64,000 nt of DNA, from positions 3,858,501-3,922,500 of the forward strand of contig NZ_VCBX02000001.1 of NCBI RefSeq assembly GCF_005938745.2, in the 5' to 3' direction. The position numbers were made by a program, and so were the translations under genes. Each line of letters opens with the position of its first letter. Position 1 is the stretch's first letter. The stretch is from Rhodococcus sp. KBS0724. Its GTDB lineage: Bacteria > Actinomycetota > Actinomycetes > Mycobacteriales > Mycobacteriaceae. The notes under the pieces were generated by a model, which was given only the letters and a program-made list of their open reading frames with translations, made no database searches and was not told the origin of the DNA. Of this stretch, positions 34,472 to 44,067 are shown one piece after another.

Positions 34472-35613
34472 ACTCGGGCCTCCGCCAGGACATGTCCGAG
34501 AATCTGGCCGATCCGGCCCATATCGGCCTGCGACAGGGACGCGCGAGCGGTGAGCCGCAGACGCGACGTTCCCTCGGGAACCGACGGCGGCCGGAAACAA
34601 CCGACAGCCAACCCCTGCCGACGACACTCCGCGGCCGCGTCGTACGCCCGCTGCGGATCACCGAGAACAACTGATACGACTGCAGATTCGGGTGTTCCGA
34701 CGCCGGTGATCGCGGCCAGTTCGGACGCACGATCCAATACGTCCATCGCGCGGGACGGCTCGCGGCGAAGAACCGTCAGCGCTGCCCTTGCCGCACCCAC
34801 CGCTGCAGGCGCCAGCCCGGTGTCGAAGATGAAGGTTCGTGCAGAATCGATCAAATGTGCGCGGATCTTGCTGTGCCCCAAGACAACCCCACCCTGACTG
34901 GCGAGAGACTTGGACAACGTTGCTGTCACCACGACATCCGGCTGCCCCGCAAGGCCGACTTCGTGCACGAGTCCGCGCCCACCACTCCCCCGGACACCGA
35001 TACCGTGGGCCTCGTCGACCAGTAGTAATGCGCTGTTGTCGCGGCAGACGCCGTGCAGCTCGCGAAGCGGTGCGAGATCGCCGTCTGCACTGAACACCGA
35101 ATCCGTGACCACCAGGGCTCGCTCCTCGGTTCGTGACGCGAGCTGCTCCGCGACGAAGTCGACGTCCGAATGCGGAGCAACCACGACTCTCGCCCGCGAG
35201 AGGCGGCACGCGTCGACCAACGACGCATGGGAACCCGCGTCGGAAATGATCAACGATTCAGGTCCGGACAAGGCCGTCACCGCGCCGAGATTGGCGGTGT
35301 AGCCGGACGAGAAGACCAAGGCGGAATCCGACCCGACAAACTCTGCGAGTTCGAGCTCGAGTAATTCGTGATCGGTGGTTGTTCCCGTCACGAGTCGCGA
35401 ACCCGTGGAACCCGCGCCCCACTTCTCCAACGCGGTCATGGCGCCGGCAATCACTTCGGGATGACGAACCAATCCGAGGTAGTCATTGGACGCGAGGTCG
35501 ATCAGCGGCGAGTCGGCAGTTCGCGGGCGCACGTCGCGGCGCAATCCGGCGGCGCGGCGTTCCGTTTCGACGGCAGTGAGCCAGTTCAACGAGGTAGTCA
35601 CATTTCCGACCAT
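34468..35613 (-). CDS. bioF: 8-amino-7-oxononanoate synthase
   Basis: A 381-residue PLP enzyme of the alpha-oxoamine synthase group that condenses pimeloyl-thioester with alanine. The sequence shows [59 protein letters not shown] and [19 protein letters not shown] with the PLP lysine. ATG 35613 is four bases below the BioQ box; GTG 35601 is a possible alternative. It is followed by bioD with a 4-nt overlap and is divergent from bioA. Confidence 0.96.
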   Translation of the reverse strand: MVGNVTTSLNWLTAVETERRAAGLRRDVRPRTADSPLIDLASNDYLGLVRHPEVIAGAMTALEKWGAGSTGSRLVTGTTTDHELLELELAEFVGSDSALVFSSGYTANLGAVTALSGPESLIISDAGSHASLVDACRLSRARVVVAPHSDVDFVAEQLASRTEERALVVTDSVFSADGDLAPLRELHGVCRDNSALLLVDEAHGIGVRGSGGRGLVHEVGLAGQPDVVVTATLSKSLASQGGVVLGHSKIRAHLIDSARTFIFDTGLAPAAVGAARAALTVLRREPSRAMDVLDRASELAAITGVGTPESAVVSVVLGDPQRAYDAAAECRRQGLAVGCFRPPSVPEGTSRLRLTARASLSQADMGRIGQILGHVLAEARV

Positions 35614-35614
35614 A

Positions 35615-35644
35615 CTTGAACGCCGTTCAAGCATGTCGCTATGG
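35615..35644. promoter_or_regulatory. BioQ-type box overlapping the bioA promoter, between bioF and bioA
   Basis: CTTGAACGCCGTTCAAG (35615-35631) is a perfect palindrome containing TGAAC-N3-GTTCA, the BioQ pattern. On the plus strand TTGAAC (35616-35621) and TATGGT (35639-35644) are spaced 17 nt, a plausible sigma-70 -35/-10 pair for bioA, with transcription starting close to the bioA GTG at 35652. The box covers the -35 and lies 4 bp above bioF, so one site could repress both directions. Confidence 0.8.
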
Positions 35645-35651
35645 TGCATGT

Positions 35652-36947
35652 GTGCACACACTCGGACTGGAATCAGACACCGTCTCCGCAATCGACGCCG
35701 CGCATCTCTGGCATCCGTACGGAGCCTTTCCGGCAACAACCGAACCACTGGTCGTCGACAGCGCACAGGGCGCCACCTTGACCTTGTCCGACGGCACCCA
35801 ACTCGTCGACGGTATGAGTTCGTGGTGGGCCGCGATCCACGGCTACCGCAATCCTGTTCTCGATGCCGCCGCAGTAGCCCAACTCGGCAAGATGAGTCAC
35901 GTCATGTTCGGCGGACTCACTCATGAACCTGCGGCAAAGCTCGCCAAACTCCTCGTAGATATAACCCCAGTGGGGCTCGACAAGGTTTTTCTCTCGGACT
36001 CCGGTTCCGTTGCCGTCGAGGTTGCCGTCAAGATGTGCCTGCAGTACTGGCGCAGTCTCGGAAAACCGTCGAAGAACCGCCTGATGACGTGGCGCGGCGG
36101 GTACCACGGCGACACGTTCACCCCGATGAGTGTCTGTGATCCCGACGGCGGCATGCACTCCCTGTGGACCGACGTACTCCGCGCTCAGGTGTTTGCGGAC
36201 GCACCGCCAACCGAGTATCAAGCCGAGTACGTTCGGCACCTCGACGGACTGCTCGCGGCACATCACCACGAACTGGCGGCGGTCATCGTCGAGCCGGTCG
36301 TGCAGGGCGCCGGCGGTATGCGATTCCACGACCCCGCCTATCTTGTCGACCTTCGAGTGCTCTGCGACAAATACAACGTCCTTCTGGTCTTCGACGAAAT
36401 CGCGACCGGATTCGGCCGAACCGGCAAACTGTTCGCCGCCGATCACGCCGACGTCAGCCCGGATGTCCTGTGCGTCGGTAAAGCACTGACCGGTGGATAT
36501 GTGAGCTTGGCGGCCACTCTGTGCACCACCGACATAGCCGAGGCCATCACCGCCGGCGAGGGCGGCGGCCTGATGCACGGACCGACGTTCATGGGCAATC
36601 CACTGGCCTGCGCAATCGCCGTCGCGTCCACCGAACTACTGCTGGCGATGGACTGGCGACGCGACGTGCGGAGACTGACCGAGGGACTCGATCGAGGACT
36701 CGCCGACGCACGGTCGATCCGAGGCGTGAAAGACGCCCGAGTCCTCGGCGGCATCGGAGTCCTCGAACTCGACCACCCGGTCGACATGCGCAGCGCCACC
36801 GACGCTGCAGTCCGATCCGGTGTGTGGCTGCGCCCGTTCCGCAATCTCATTTACACGATGCCGCCCTATCTCTGCTCCACCGACGAAGTGGAACAGATCA
36901 CGGCCGCAATGCTCGAAGTCGCCCGCAGCCAGGCCCGACGAGGTTGA
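35652..36947 (+). CDS. bioA: Adenosylmethionine-8-amino-7-oxononanoate aminotransferase
   Basis: A 431-residue PLP aminotransferase (class III) that converts KAPA to DAPA with SAM as amino donor. Motifs: HLWHPYGAF near the start, [50 protein letters not shown], and the PLP lysine in [17 protein letters not shown]. The start is GTG 35652 (VHTLGLESD); a longer frame from 35616 runs through the operator. A -10-like element ends only 7 nt before it, so the mRNA is probably leaderless. Followed 52 nt later by treX in the same direction. Confidence 0.97.
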   Translation: MHTLGLESDTVSAIDAAHLWHPYGAFPATTEPLVVDSAQGATLTLSDGTQLVDGMSSWWAAIHGYRNPVLDAAAVAQLGKMSHVMFGGLTHEPAAKLAKLLVDITPVGLDKVFLSDSGSVAVEVAVKMCLQYWRSLGKPSKNRLMTWRGGYHGDTFTPMSVCDPDGGMHSLWTDVLRAQVFADAPPTEYQAEYVRHLDGLLAAHHHELAAVIVEPVVQGAGGMRFHDPAYLVDLRVLCDKYNVLLVFDEIATGFGRTGKLFAADHADVSPDVLCVGKALTGGYVSLAATLCTTDIAEAITAGEGGGLMHGPTFMGNPLACAIAVASTELLLAMDWRRDVRRLTEGLDRGLADARSIRGVKDARVLGGIGVLELDHPVDMRSATDAAVRSGVWLRPFRNLIYTMPPYLCSTDEVEQITAAMLEVARSQARRG

Positions 36948-36999
36948 CGGCAAAGCGGTTCGACAGGAGGGTGTCCGACGTGGGCGATAGGGTTCGTTC

Positions 37000-39399
37000 A
37001 TGGAGCAGTCGCCGACAGACAAACCTGCCAGCACACCGATCGCCGTGTGGCCGGGCAGCGCATACCCTCTTGGCGCGACGTACGACGGCGCAGGCACCAA
37101 CTTCTCACTGTTCTCCGAAGTGGCCGACGCCGTCGAGCTATGCCTGATCGCCAAGGACGGAACCGAAACCCGAATCCGGATGGACGAGGTGGACGGATAC
37201 GTCTGGCACGCCTATCTGCCCTCGGTATCTCCCGGCCAGCGCTACGGCTACCGGGTGCACGGTCCGTACGATCCATCGGCCGGATTGCGCTGTGATCCCA
37301 GCAAGTTGTTGCTCGACCCGTACGGCAAGGCCTTTGCCGGCGACTTCGACGGTGATCGTTCGCTGTTCTCTTACGACATCGAAGCGCCTGCCATCGAAGC
37401 GGCCGACATGGCTGAACCCAACACCGAAGACACGACTCCCGACATCAGCGAAGAATCCACTCCCGACACGACAGTGGTCGAAGAAGCCGAGGCCGAAGAA
37501 ACAGCGATTTCGGAAACAGCGATCCTGGAGACAGCGATCCTGAAAACCGGGGCGGAGGAAACACCCGACGACGACACCGACGACACTGCAATCGAAGTCA
37601 CTGCGATCGACGACGACGAGTTGGTCGACGAACCCGCGACACTGTCTTTCCCACAGCATGATTCACTCGGCCACACGATGTCCACGGTCGTGATAAATCC
37701 GTTCTTCGACTGGGCGTCGGATCGATCACCTGGGCGTCCGTACCACGAAACCGTGATCTACGAGGCACACGTCAAGGGCATGACAGCGGCACACCCCGGA
37801 ATTCCGGAGGAGCTGCGCGGAACCTATGCCGGACTGGCGCATCCGGTCATCATCGACCACCTGACCAACCTCGGAGTCACGGCCATCGAACTGATGCCGG
37901 TACACCAATTCATGCACGATCAGGTTCTCCTCGACCAGGGACTGCGAAACTACTGGGGATACAACACCTTCGGATTCCTTGCCCCGCACACCGACTACTC
38001 GTCGGCCACCAAACCCGATGCTGCGGTGGCGGAGTTCAAGGCGATGGTGCGCAGTTTCCATCAGGCCGGCATCGAGGTAATCCTCGACGTCGTCTACAAC
38101 CACACCGCAGAAGGTAACCATCTGGGGCCCACCATCTGTTTCCGCGGCATCGACAACGCTGCATACTATCGCCTGGTCGACGGCGACGGCGCTCACTACA
38201 TGGACTACACCGGCACCGGTAACAGCCTCAATGCGCGCCATCCGCACACGTTGCAACTCATCATGGACTCGCTGCGTTACTGGGTCACCGAAATGCACGT
38301 CGACGGATTCCGCTTCGACCTCGCGTCCACACTGGCCCGCGAACTGCACGACGTCGACCGGCTGTCCGCATTCTTCGATCTGGTGCAACAAGATCCGGTT
38401 GTCAGTCAGGTCAAACTGATTGCCGAGCCGTGGGACATCGGGGAAGGCGGCTACCAGGTCGGAAACTTCCCCGGACTGTGGACCGAATGGAACGGCAAGT
38501 ACCGCGACACGGTTCGTGACTACTGGCGCGGTGAGCCGGCGACACTCGGTGAATTCGCATCCAGGCTCACCGGATCGTCCGATCTCTACGAAGCGACCGG
38601 TCGACGCCCCGGCGCCAGCATCAATTTTGTCATCGCCCACGACGGTTTCACTCTTCACGACCTCGTCTCGTACAACGAGAAGCACAACGAAGCCAATGGC
38701 GAGGACAACAACGACGGTGAATCGCACAATCGATCCTGGAACTGCGGGGTCGAAGGCCCCACCGACGATCCTGAGATCCTCGAACTCCGGGCGCGCCAAA
38801 GTCGCAACATTCTTGCCACCTTGATGCTGAGCCAGGGCACCCCGATGCTCGCCCACGGCGACGAGATGGGCCGAACTCAGCTGGGCAACAACAACGTCTA
38901 CTGTCAGGACTCCGAACTGTCCTGGATGGACTGGTCACTGGCGGAGACCAACGCCGACCTTGTCGAGTTCACCAAACGGGCTATCGCATTGCGCGCCAAG
39001 AACCCCGTGTTCCGGCGTCGACGATTCTTCGAGGGACGGCCCATCCGCAGTGGTGATCAGAGCCGCGACATCGCGTGGCTCACTCCCGCCGGCGAGGAAA
39101 TGACACCGGCGGACTGGGACAGCGGCTTCGGAAAATCGTTGGCTGTGTTCCTCAACGGCGAAGCTATCCCCGAGCCCAACTATCGCGGCGAGCGTGTTGT
39201 CGGCGATTCGTTCCTGCTGTGTTTCAACGCCCACTACGAAGATATGGAATTCTCGACACCTAATTCCGACTACGCGGCGGAGTGGACGGTGGTGCTCGAT
39301 ACCTCGGTGCCCACCGGCGAAAGTGATGTCGTCATCAAAGCCGGAACAGTGCTCGACGTCCGGGCTCGTGCATTGATGGTCCTTCGCAGAACGGCCTGA
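37000..39399 (+). CDS. treX: Glycogen debranching enzyme TreX/GlgX with an acidic insertion
   Basis: A 799-residue GH13 isoamylase-type enzyme that cuts alpha-1,6 branches of glycogen, supplying linear maltooligosaccharides to TreY. Residues 1-125 form the CBM48-type domain (PLGATYDGAGTNFSLFSE, QRYGYRVHGPYDP). The catalytic barrel starts at about 230 (VINPFFDWASDRSPGRPYHETVIYEAHVKG) and contains ILDVVYNHTAEG, DGFRFDLAST (nucleophile Asp), LIAEPWDIG (acid Glu) and IAHDGFTLHDLVSYNEKHN. Between them, residues about 126-220 are an unusual Asp/Glu/Thr/Ala-rich insertion, mostly absent from relatives. treY follows after 11 nt, so they form an operon. Confidence 0.95.
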   Translation: MEQSPTDKPASTPIAVWPGSAYPLGATYDGAGTNFSLFSEVADAVELCLIAKDGTETRIRMDEVDGYVWHAYLPSVSPGQRYGYRVHGPYDPSAGLRCDPSKLLLDPYGKAFAGDFDGDRSLFSYDIEAPAIEAADMAEPNTEDTTPDISEESTPDTTVVEEAEAEETAISETAILETAILKTGAEETPDDDTDDTAIEVTAIDDDELVDEPATLSFPQHDSLGHTMSTVVINPFFDWASDRSPGRPYHETVIYEAHVKGMTAAHPGIPEELRGTYAGLAHPVIIDHLTNLGVTAIELMPVHQFMHDQVLLDQGLRNYWGYNTFGFLAPHTDYSSATKPDAAVAEFKAMVRSFHQAGIEVILDVVYNHTAEGNHLGPTICFRGIDNAAYYRLVDGDGAHYMDYTGTGNSLNARHPHTLQLIMDSLRYWVTEMHVDGFRFDLASTLARELHDVDRLSAFFDLVQQDPVVSQVKLIAEPWDIGEGGYQVGNFPGLWTEWNGKYRDTVRDYWRGEPATLGEFASRLTGSSDLYEATGRRPGASINFVIAHDGFTLHDLVSYNEKHNEANGEDNNDGESHNRSWNCGVEGPTDDPEILELRARQSRNILATLMLSQGTPMLAHGDEMGRTQLGNNNVYCQDSELSWMDWSLAETNADLVEFTKRAIALRAKNPVFRRRRFFEGRPIRSGDQSRDIAWLTPAGEEMTPADWDSGFGKSLAVFLNGEAIPEPNYRGERVVGDSFLLCFNAHYEDMEFSTPNSDYAAEWTVVLDTSVPTGESDVVIKAGTVLDVRARALMVLRRTA
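37501..37545 (+). repeat. 15-bp tandem repeat, three copies, in the TreX insertion
   Basis: Units acagcgatttcggaa, acagcgatcctggag and acagcgatcctgaaa follow each other (37501-37515, 37516-37530, 37531-37545), giving the five-residue units TAISE, TAILE, TAILK. They show the acidic linker grew by in-frame duplication. Confidence 0.9.
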
Positions 39400-39410
39400 G
39401 GAGAAGAACG

Positions 39411-41759
39411 ATGGCGCCGATCACCAGCACGTACCGCCTGCAACTGCGGCCAGACGCTTTCACGCTGCACGACGCTGCCGGCATCGTCGACTACCTTGAC
39501 GCTCTGGGAGTTTCGCATCTCTATCTCTCCCCCATCCTGACCGCAACGTCCGGATCGATACACGGATACGACGTCACCGACCCCACCACCGTCGCCGAGG
39601 GTCTCGGTGGGCGAGACGCACTGGTCACGCTGTCGGGGGTGTGCCGAGAACACGGCATGGGATTGATCGTCGATCTGGTGCCCAATCACGTCGGAGTGGC
39701 CAAACCCCACGAAAATGCCTGGTGGTGGGATGTTCTCACCTACGGACAGGAATCTGCGTACGCAGACTTCTTCGACATCGATTGGGAAAGCGACAACGGC
39801 GCGGACGGAAAGTTGGCTCTCCCGGTGTTGGGGAAGGCCGCTGATCTCGACACACTGACCGTCGACAACACCACCGGGACACCACTTCTCGCTTTCTACG
39901 AACACCGGTTCCCCATCGCCCCGGGAACCGGCACCGGATCTGCTCGGGAAATCCATGCCCGTCAGGCGTACCGGCTTGTTCCGTGGAACGCGGGAATCAT
40001 CACCTACCGCAGATTTTTTGCCGTCAACGAACTGGCGGCGTTGCGCCAAGAAGATCCCCGAGTTTTCGAACTCTGCCACCGTGAGCTGAAATCGTGGGTC
40101 GACGAGGGTTTGATCGACGGGGTTCGGATCGATCATCCCGATGGACTTGCCGATCCGGCGGACTACCTCGAACGCCTTCGTTCGTTGCTGGGACCGGATC
40201 AGTGGATCGTGATCGAGAAAATTCTCGGGCACAACGAGCCGCTCGATCCGCTGCTGCCCGTCGACGGCACTACCGGGTACGACGCTTTGAACCAGCTGGG
40301 CGGAGTATTTGTCGATCCCAGTGGCGAGGACGAGCTTTCCGAACTGTCCGGCGCCTTGACCGGTAACGACGGCGACAGCACTTGGCTACATCACACGGAA
40401 CGTCAGTTCAAACGCGAGACGGCCCGCGGTGAACTCGCGTCCGAAATCCGACGCCTGGTGCGGGCTATTCGTGCCGAAACGACTACCCGCTGCAGCGACA
40501 AGGCGCTCAACGACGCGGTTGTGGTCGCCATCGCACGGATGCCGGTGTACCGCTCCGACTACAGCCCTCTTGCCGGGTTGACTGCTCGGATTGTCGGTGG
40601 AATCCACGAACTGGCTCCTGGCCACGAAGAAGCCTTCAACGCCGTGGCACAGGCACTGTCCGGTGGCGGCGAGGCGGCAGTGCGCTTCCAACAGGTGTGC
40701 GGCGCAGTCATGGCAAAATCCGTCGAGGACCGATTGTTCTATCGGACTGCACGATTGATCTCACGGCAAGAAGTCGGGGGCAATCCCGCCGCGTTCTCCG
40801 TCTCGGTCGCCGAGTTCCACCTTGCCAATTCCGATCGAGCTCGTCTGTGGCCCGCAGCCATGACCTCGCTGTCCACACACGACACCAAACGCGGCGAAGA
40901 CGTCCGCGCTCGGATCAACGTCCTTTCTCAGACGCCGGCCCTGTGGTCGAGGCTGGTGCAGGACTGGGAAAACGTGGAGCCCAGCCCCGAACCGATGACG
41001 GGATTGTTCCTGTGGCAGAACATCGTCGGTGTCTGGCCGGTGGTTGAGCCTGCGCCCGACTTCCGCTCGCGCCTTCACGCGTACGCCGAGAAGGCAATTC
41101 GCGAGGCCGCGCTTGTGACCACGTGGAATTCTCCGGATTCGGAGTTCGAGACCGCTGTGCACACGTGGATCGACAACGTCATCGACGGCCCGGTCGCCGC
41201 GTCGATCAGACAACTGGTCTCGCGGATCGCCCACCACGCTTGGTCGGACTCGTTGGGACAGAAACTGCTTCAGATCTGCGGCCCTGGAATTCCGGACGTC
41301 TACCAAGGCACCGAACTCTGGGAAGATTCGCTCGTCGACCCGGACAACCGCCGATTGGTCGACTTCGATATCCGGCGCGCGCTGCTCGACAATGACGCTA
41401 CGTCCGTCGACGCCACCGGGGCGGCAAAACTCCATCTGGTTCGCACCGCCCTGGCACTGCGACGAGAGAACCCCGACTGGTTTGTCGGCGGCACCTACCT
41501 CCCGGTTCTGGCGTCGGGTGAGAGTTCCGGGCACGTCGTCGGGTTTTCTCGCGGACCCGAAGACGGGCAACCCGCAGTTGTCGCGCTGGCCACCCGACAT
41601 TCGATGGTCCTGGCTGATCACGGCTGGGGTGAGACGGTGATCGAGCTACCGGAGGGCCGCTGGACCGATATCTCGACCGGCACAGCAGTCGTGTCACAGC
41701 GGGCACGGGATATCTTCCGCGCCGGTCCTACTGCTCTGCTGATTCGCTCATTCCGGTGA
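39411..41759 (+). CDS. treY: Maltooligosyl trehalose synthase
   Basis: A 782-residue GH13 enzyme that isomerises the reducing-end alpha-1,4 bond of maltooligosaccharides to alpha,alpha-1,1, producing maltooligosyl trehalose. It begins STYRLQLRPDAFTLHDAAGIVDYLDALGVSHLYLSPIL, the TreY signature, followed by LIVDLVPNHVGV, DGVRIDHPDGLADP (catalytic Asp), IVIEKILG and THDTKRGEDVRARI. The C-terminal part with ADHGWGETVIELPEGRW is the beta domain. ATG 39411 has GAGGAGAAGAACG upstream. It acts after TreX and before TreZ (47225-48946), which is separated in this genome. Confidence 0.97.
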   Translation: MAPITSTYRLQLRPDAFTLHDAAGIVDYLDALGVSHLYLSPILTATSGSIHGYDVTDPTTVAEGLGGRDALVTLSGVCREHGMGLIVDLVPNHVGVAKPHENAWWWDVLTYGQESAYADFFDIDWESDNGADGKLALPVLGKAADLDTLTVDNTTGTPLLAFYEHRFPIAPGTGTGSAREIHARQAYRLVPWNAGIITYRRFFAVNELAALRQEDPRVFELCHRELKSWVDEGLIDGVRIDHPDGLADPADYLERLRSLLGPDQWIVIEKILGHNEPLDPLLPVDGTTGYDALNQLGGVFVDPSGEDELSELSGALTGNDGDSTWLHHTERQFKRETARGELASEIRRLVRAIRAETTTRCSDKALNDAVVVAIARMPVYRSDYSPLAGLTARIVGGIHELAPGHEEAFNAVAQALSGGGEAAVRFQQVCGAVMAKSVEDRLFYRTARLISRQEVGGNPAAFSVSVAEFHLANSDRARLWPAAMTSLSTHDTKRGEDVRARINVLSQTPALWSRLVQDWENVEPSPEPMTGLFLWQNIVGVWPVVEPAPDFRSRLHAYAEKAIREAALVTTWNSPDSEFETAVHTWIDNVIDGPVAASIRQLVSRIAHHAWSDSLGQKLLQICGPGIPDVYQGTELWEDSLVDPDNRRLVDFDIRRALLDNDATSVDATGAAKLHLVRTALALRRENPDWFVGGTYLPVLASGESSGHVVGFSRGPEDGQPAVVALATRHSMVLADHGWGETVIELPEGRWTDISTGTAVVSQRARDIFRAGPTALLIRSFR

Positions 41760-41842
41760 GCGGGCTACGTGTCCTACAACACACTTTCCCACGCTAACTT
41801 TCTTGGTACCAGCTCAACAGGATCATCGAGAGGTTGCACACT

Positions 41843-42655
41843 ATGTCCACAGGTCGCTACACCGGCAAGGTCGCATTCATCACGGGAGCCGCTCGCGGCC
41901 AGGGCCGCGCCGAAGCAGTTCGGCTCGCCGAGGAAGGTGCCGACATCATCGCCGTCGACGCGTGCGTCCAATTCGATTCCACGTCGTACACCGGAGCAAC
42001 CGAAGACGACCTCGCCGAAACCGTCGAGCTGGTCAAGGCCCTCGACCGTCGAATTGTCGCCACCAAGACCGATGTCCGCGACTTCGACGCTCTGTCGGCG
42101 GCACTCGACGCCGGTATCGCCGAACTCGGCCGCCTCGACGTCGTAGTTGCCAATGCGGGAATCTGTTCCGCCAACATGTCCTGGGAGATCACACCCGAGC
42201 AGTGGAAGGAAACCTTGGACGTCAACCTCACCGGCGTCTTCTACACTGCGAAGGCAGCAATTCCGCATCTGATCAAGCAGGGCACCGGCGGCTCGATCAT
42301 CTTCACGAGTTCCGTGGCCGGTCTGCGCGGACTTCCGTTCCTCGGCCACTACGTCGCCAGCAAGCACGGCATCACCGGCCTCGCGAAGACCATGGCATCC
42401 GAGTTGGGGCAGTACAACATTCGGGTCAACACCATCCACCCGCATGGTGTCGCCACCGGAATGCAGATGACGGATATGCAGCCCCTCATCGCGGAACACG
42501 CGCACACACTCGGACCGATCTTCATGCAGACATTGCCCGATCCGGTCAGCCAGCCCGAAGACATCGCCGCTGCGGTCGCTTTCCTCGGATCGGACGAGGC
42601 CCACCACATCACCGGTATCGCCATGCCACTCGATCTGGGCACGTTGCTCCGCTGA
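41843..42655 (+). CDS. SDR oxidoreductase, mycofactocin-dependent type
   Basis: A 270-residue short-chain dehydrogenase. KVAFITGAARGQGRAEAVRLAEEGADIIAVD is the nucleotide-binding motif in the form seen in mycofactocin-coupled SDRs (NAD kept bound, insertion after VD), and SSIIFTSSVAGLRG, YVASKHGITGLAKTMASELG hold the Ser-Tyr-Lys catalytic set. HPHGVATGMQM and DLGTLLR at the end follow the same subfamily. Start ATG 41843 after GAGAGG. It is 83 bp downstream of treY and followed by a quinone-oxidoreductase-like gene; the pair may process an alcohol. Mycofactocin dependence is inferred from sequence type. Confidence 0.85.
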   Translation: MSTGRYTGKVAFITGAARGQGRAEAVRLAEEGADIIAVDACVQFDSTSYTGATEDDLAETVELVKALDRRIVATKTDVRDFDALSAALDAGIAELGRLDVVVANAGICSANMSWEITPEQWKETLDVNLTGVFYTAKAAIPHLIKQGTGGSIIFTSSVAGLRGLPFLGHYVASKHGITGLAKTMASELGQYNIRVNTIHPHGVATGMQMTDMQPLIAEHAHTLGPIFMQTLPDPVSQPEDIAAAVAFLGSDEAHHITGIAMPLDLGTLLR

Positions 42656-42722
42656 TCGATTCCGTCCACGGATGCGACGGGTCTCGGGGAATACCGCTCC
42701 CCCGAGACTCGTTGCGCCACAC

Positions 42723-43646
42723 ATGACCAAAACAGTGGTAGCGCAGAAATACGGAAGCCCCGACGTTCTGAAGCTGATCGACGTGGAGGTTCCGTCGCCG
42801 GCGCGCGGAGAAGTACGCGTCGACGTCAAAGCAATTGGTGTCAATCCCTTCGACTACAAGCTCTACAGCGGCGCCTTCGGCACCGATTCGAGCAAGCTGC
42901 CGATACATCTCGGCGGTGAGGCCGCTGGGGTCGTGTCCGCGATCGGCCCCGACGCTACGGGTGTTGCCGTCGGCGACGAGGTGATCGTCAGTCCGGGAAG
43001 CGGCTTGTACTCCGAGCAGGTCGTGGTCCCGGTCTCGTCCGTTACGGCAAAACCGGCCTCCCTGAGCTGGGAGCAAGCAGCCGGACTTCTGCTTGTCGGC
43101 GGCACTGCCGTCGATGCCCTCGATACAATCCGCGTCAGCGCGGGTGACACCGTGTTGATTCACGGCGCATCCGGCGGTGTCGGATCACTTGCCGTGCAAC
43201 TGGCCGTCGCTCGCGGTGCAACGGTGATCGGAACCGCCGGCGCATCCAATCAGGAGTATGTCCGTTCCTTGGGAGCAACGCCGGTGCTCTACGGCGACGG
43301 GCTCGAATCCCGCGTTCGGGAACTGGGTTCGGTGGACGCCGCCTTCGACACTGCGGGCACCGACGAAGCCGTCGACGTGTCCCTGGCCCTGGTTGCCGAC
43401 AAGAGCCGAATCGTCACAATCGTGGCGTTCGGACGAGCAGAATCCGACGGATTCAATGCCGTCGGTGGCGGAAATCCGCAGAGTGCCCAGGCCAGGCTGA
43501 AAGCTCGTGCCGAACTCGTCGAACTCGCCGGGGCCGGACGCTTGAACGTGAACGTCGCCAAGACTTTTCCCTTGGCCGAGGCCGCCCAGGCTCACGCCGA
43601 ACTTCAGAGTTCGCACCCGGCCGGTAAGTTCATTCTGATCCCGTAA
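42723..43646 (+). CDS. Zinc-independent quinone oxidoreductase-like MDR protein
   Basis: A 307-residue medium-chain dehydrogenase/reductase. KYGSPDVLKLIDVEVPSPARGEVRVDVKAIGVNPFDYKLYSG is the start typical of quinone/enone reductases without zinc ligands, and IHGASGGVGSLAVQLAVARGATVIGTAG is the NADP-binding loop. It would reduce quinones or enones with NADPH. ATG 42723 was chosen over an upstream in-frame start. It follows the SDR gene by 67 bp in the same direction. Confidence 0.9.
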   Translation: MTKTVVAQKYGSPDVLKLIDVEVPSPARGEVRVDVKAIGVNPFDYKLYSGAFGTDSSKLPIHLGGEAAGVVSAIGPDATGVAVGDEVIVSPGSGLYSEQVVVPVSSVTAKPASLSWEQAAGLLLVGGTAVDALDTIRVSAGDTVLIHGASGGVGSLAVQLAVARGATVIGTAGASNQEYVRSLGATPVLYGDGLESRVRELGSVDAAFDTAGTDEAVDVSLALVADKSRIVTIVAFGRAESDGFNAVGGGNPQSAQARLKARAELVELAGAGRLNVNVAKTFPLAEAAQAHAELQSSHPAGKFILIP

Positions 43647-43653
43647 GAACCGG

Positions 43654-44010
43654 TCAGACTCCGCCGACAGTGCCGTCACCGCGCTGCTGCTTCGCGATCC
43701 GTCGCTGCTCCTCCGCACGCGCACGGCACTGTCTCAGGAATTCTTCGTCGGCGGCCGGATCGGCGGCAACGGCCCGGCCCGGTCGTTCGTATTCGCCGTA
43801 CCCGGTCGGTCCGACATACCCCGCCGAAGCGTTGTGTCCACGTCCGACGATCAGCCACAGCACCGACCCGAGCGTCGGCAGGAAGATGATCACAAGAATC
43901 CAGACCACCTTGGGTAGGTGCTGGATGTATGCATCGTCGCGGGTGATGGCGTCCACGATGCAGAAGATCCACAACAGCATCGTGATGAGTCCGAACAATG
44001 CGTAAGGCAC
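43654..44010 (-). CDS. PLD_N (phospholipase D nuclease N-terminal) type membrane protein
   Basis: A 118-residue protein with two membrane segments (LFGLITMLLWIFCIVDAITRDD and KVVWILVIIFLPTLGSVLWLIVGRG) followed by a charged cytoplasmic tail rich in Arg/Ala/Glu. The helix-DA-xxR-PK-helix-PxxGxxxWLxxGR pattern is the PLDc_N domain found in small actinobacterial membrane proteins. No catalytic HKD motif is present. Function unknown. It is convergent with the quinone oxidoreductase gene. Confidence 0.8.
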   Translation of the reverse strand: MPYALFGLITMLLWIFCIVDAITRDDAYIQHLPKVVWILVIIFLPTLGSVLWLIVGRGHNASAGYVGPTGYGEYERPGRAVAADPAADEEFLRQCRARAEEQRRIAKQQRGDGTVGGV

Positions 44011-44067
44011 GCTGGATTTCCCTCCCAGGTTCGAAAAACTCTCGCAATGCTAGCTAAAACAGACCAA

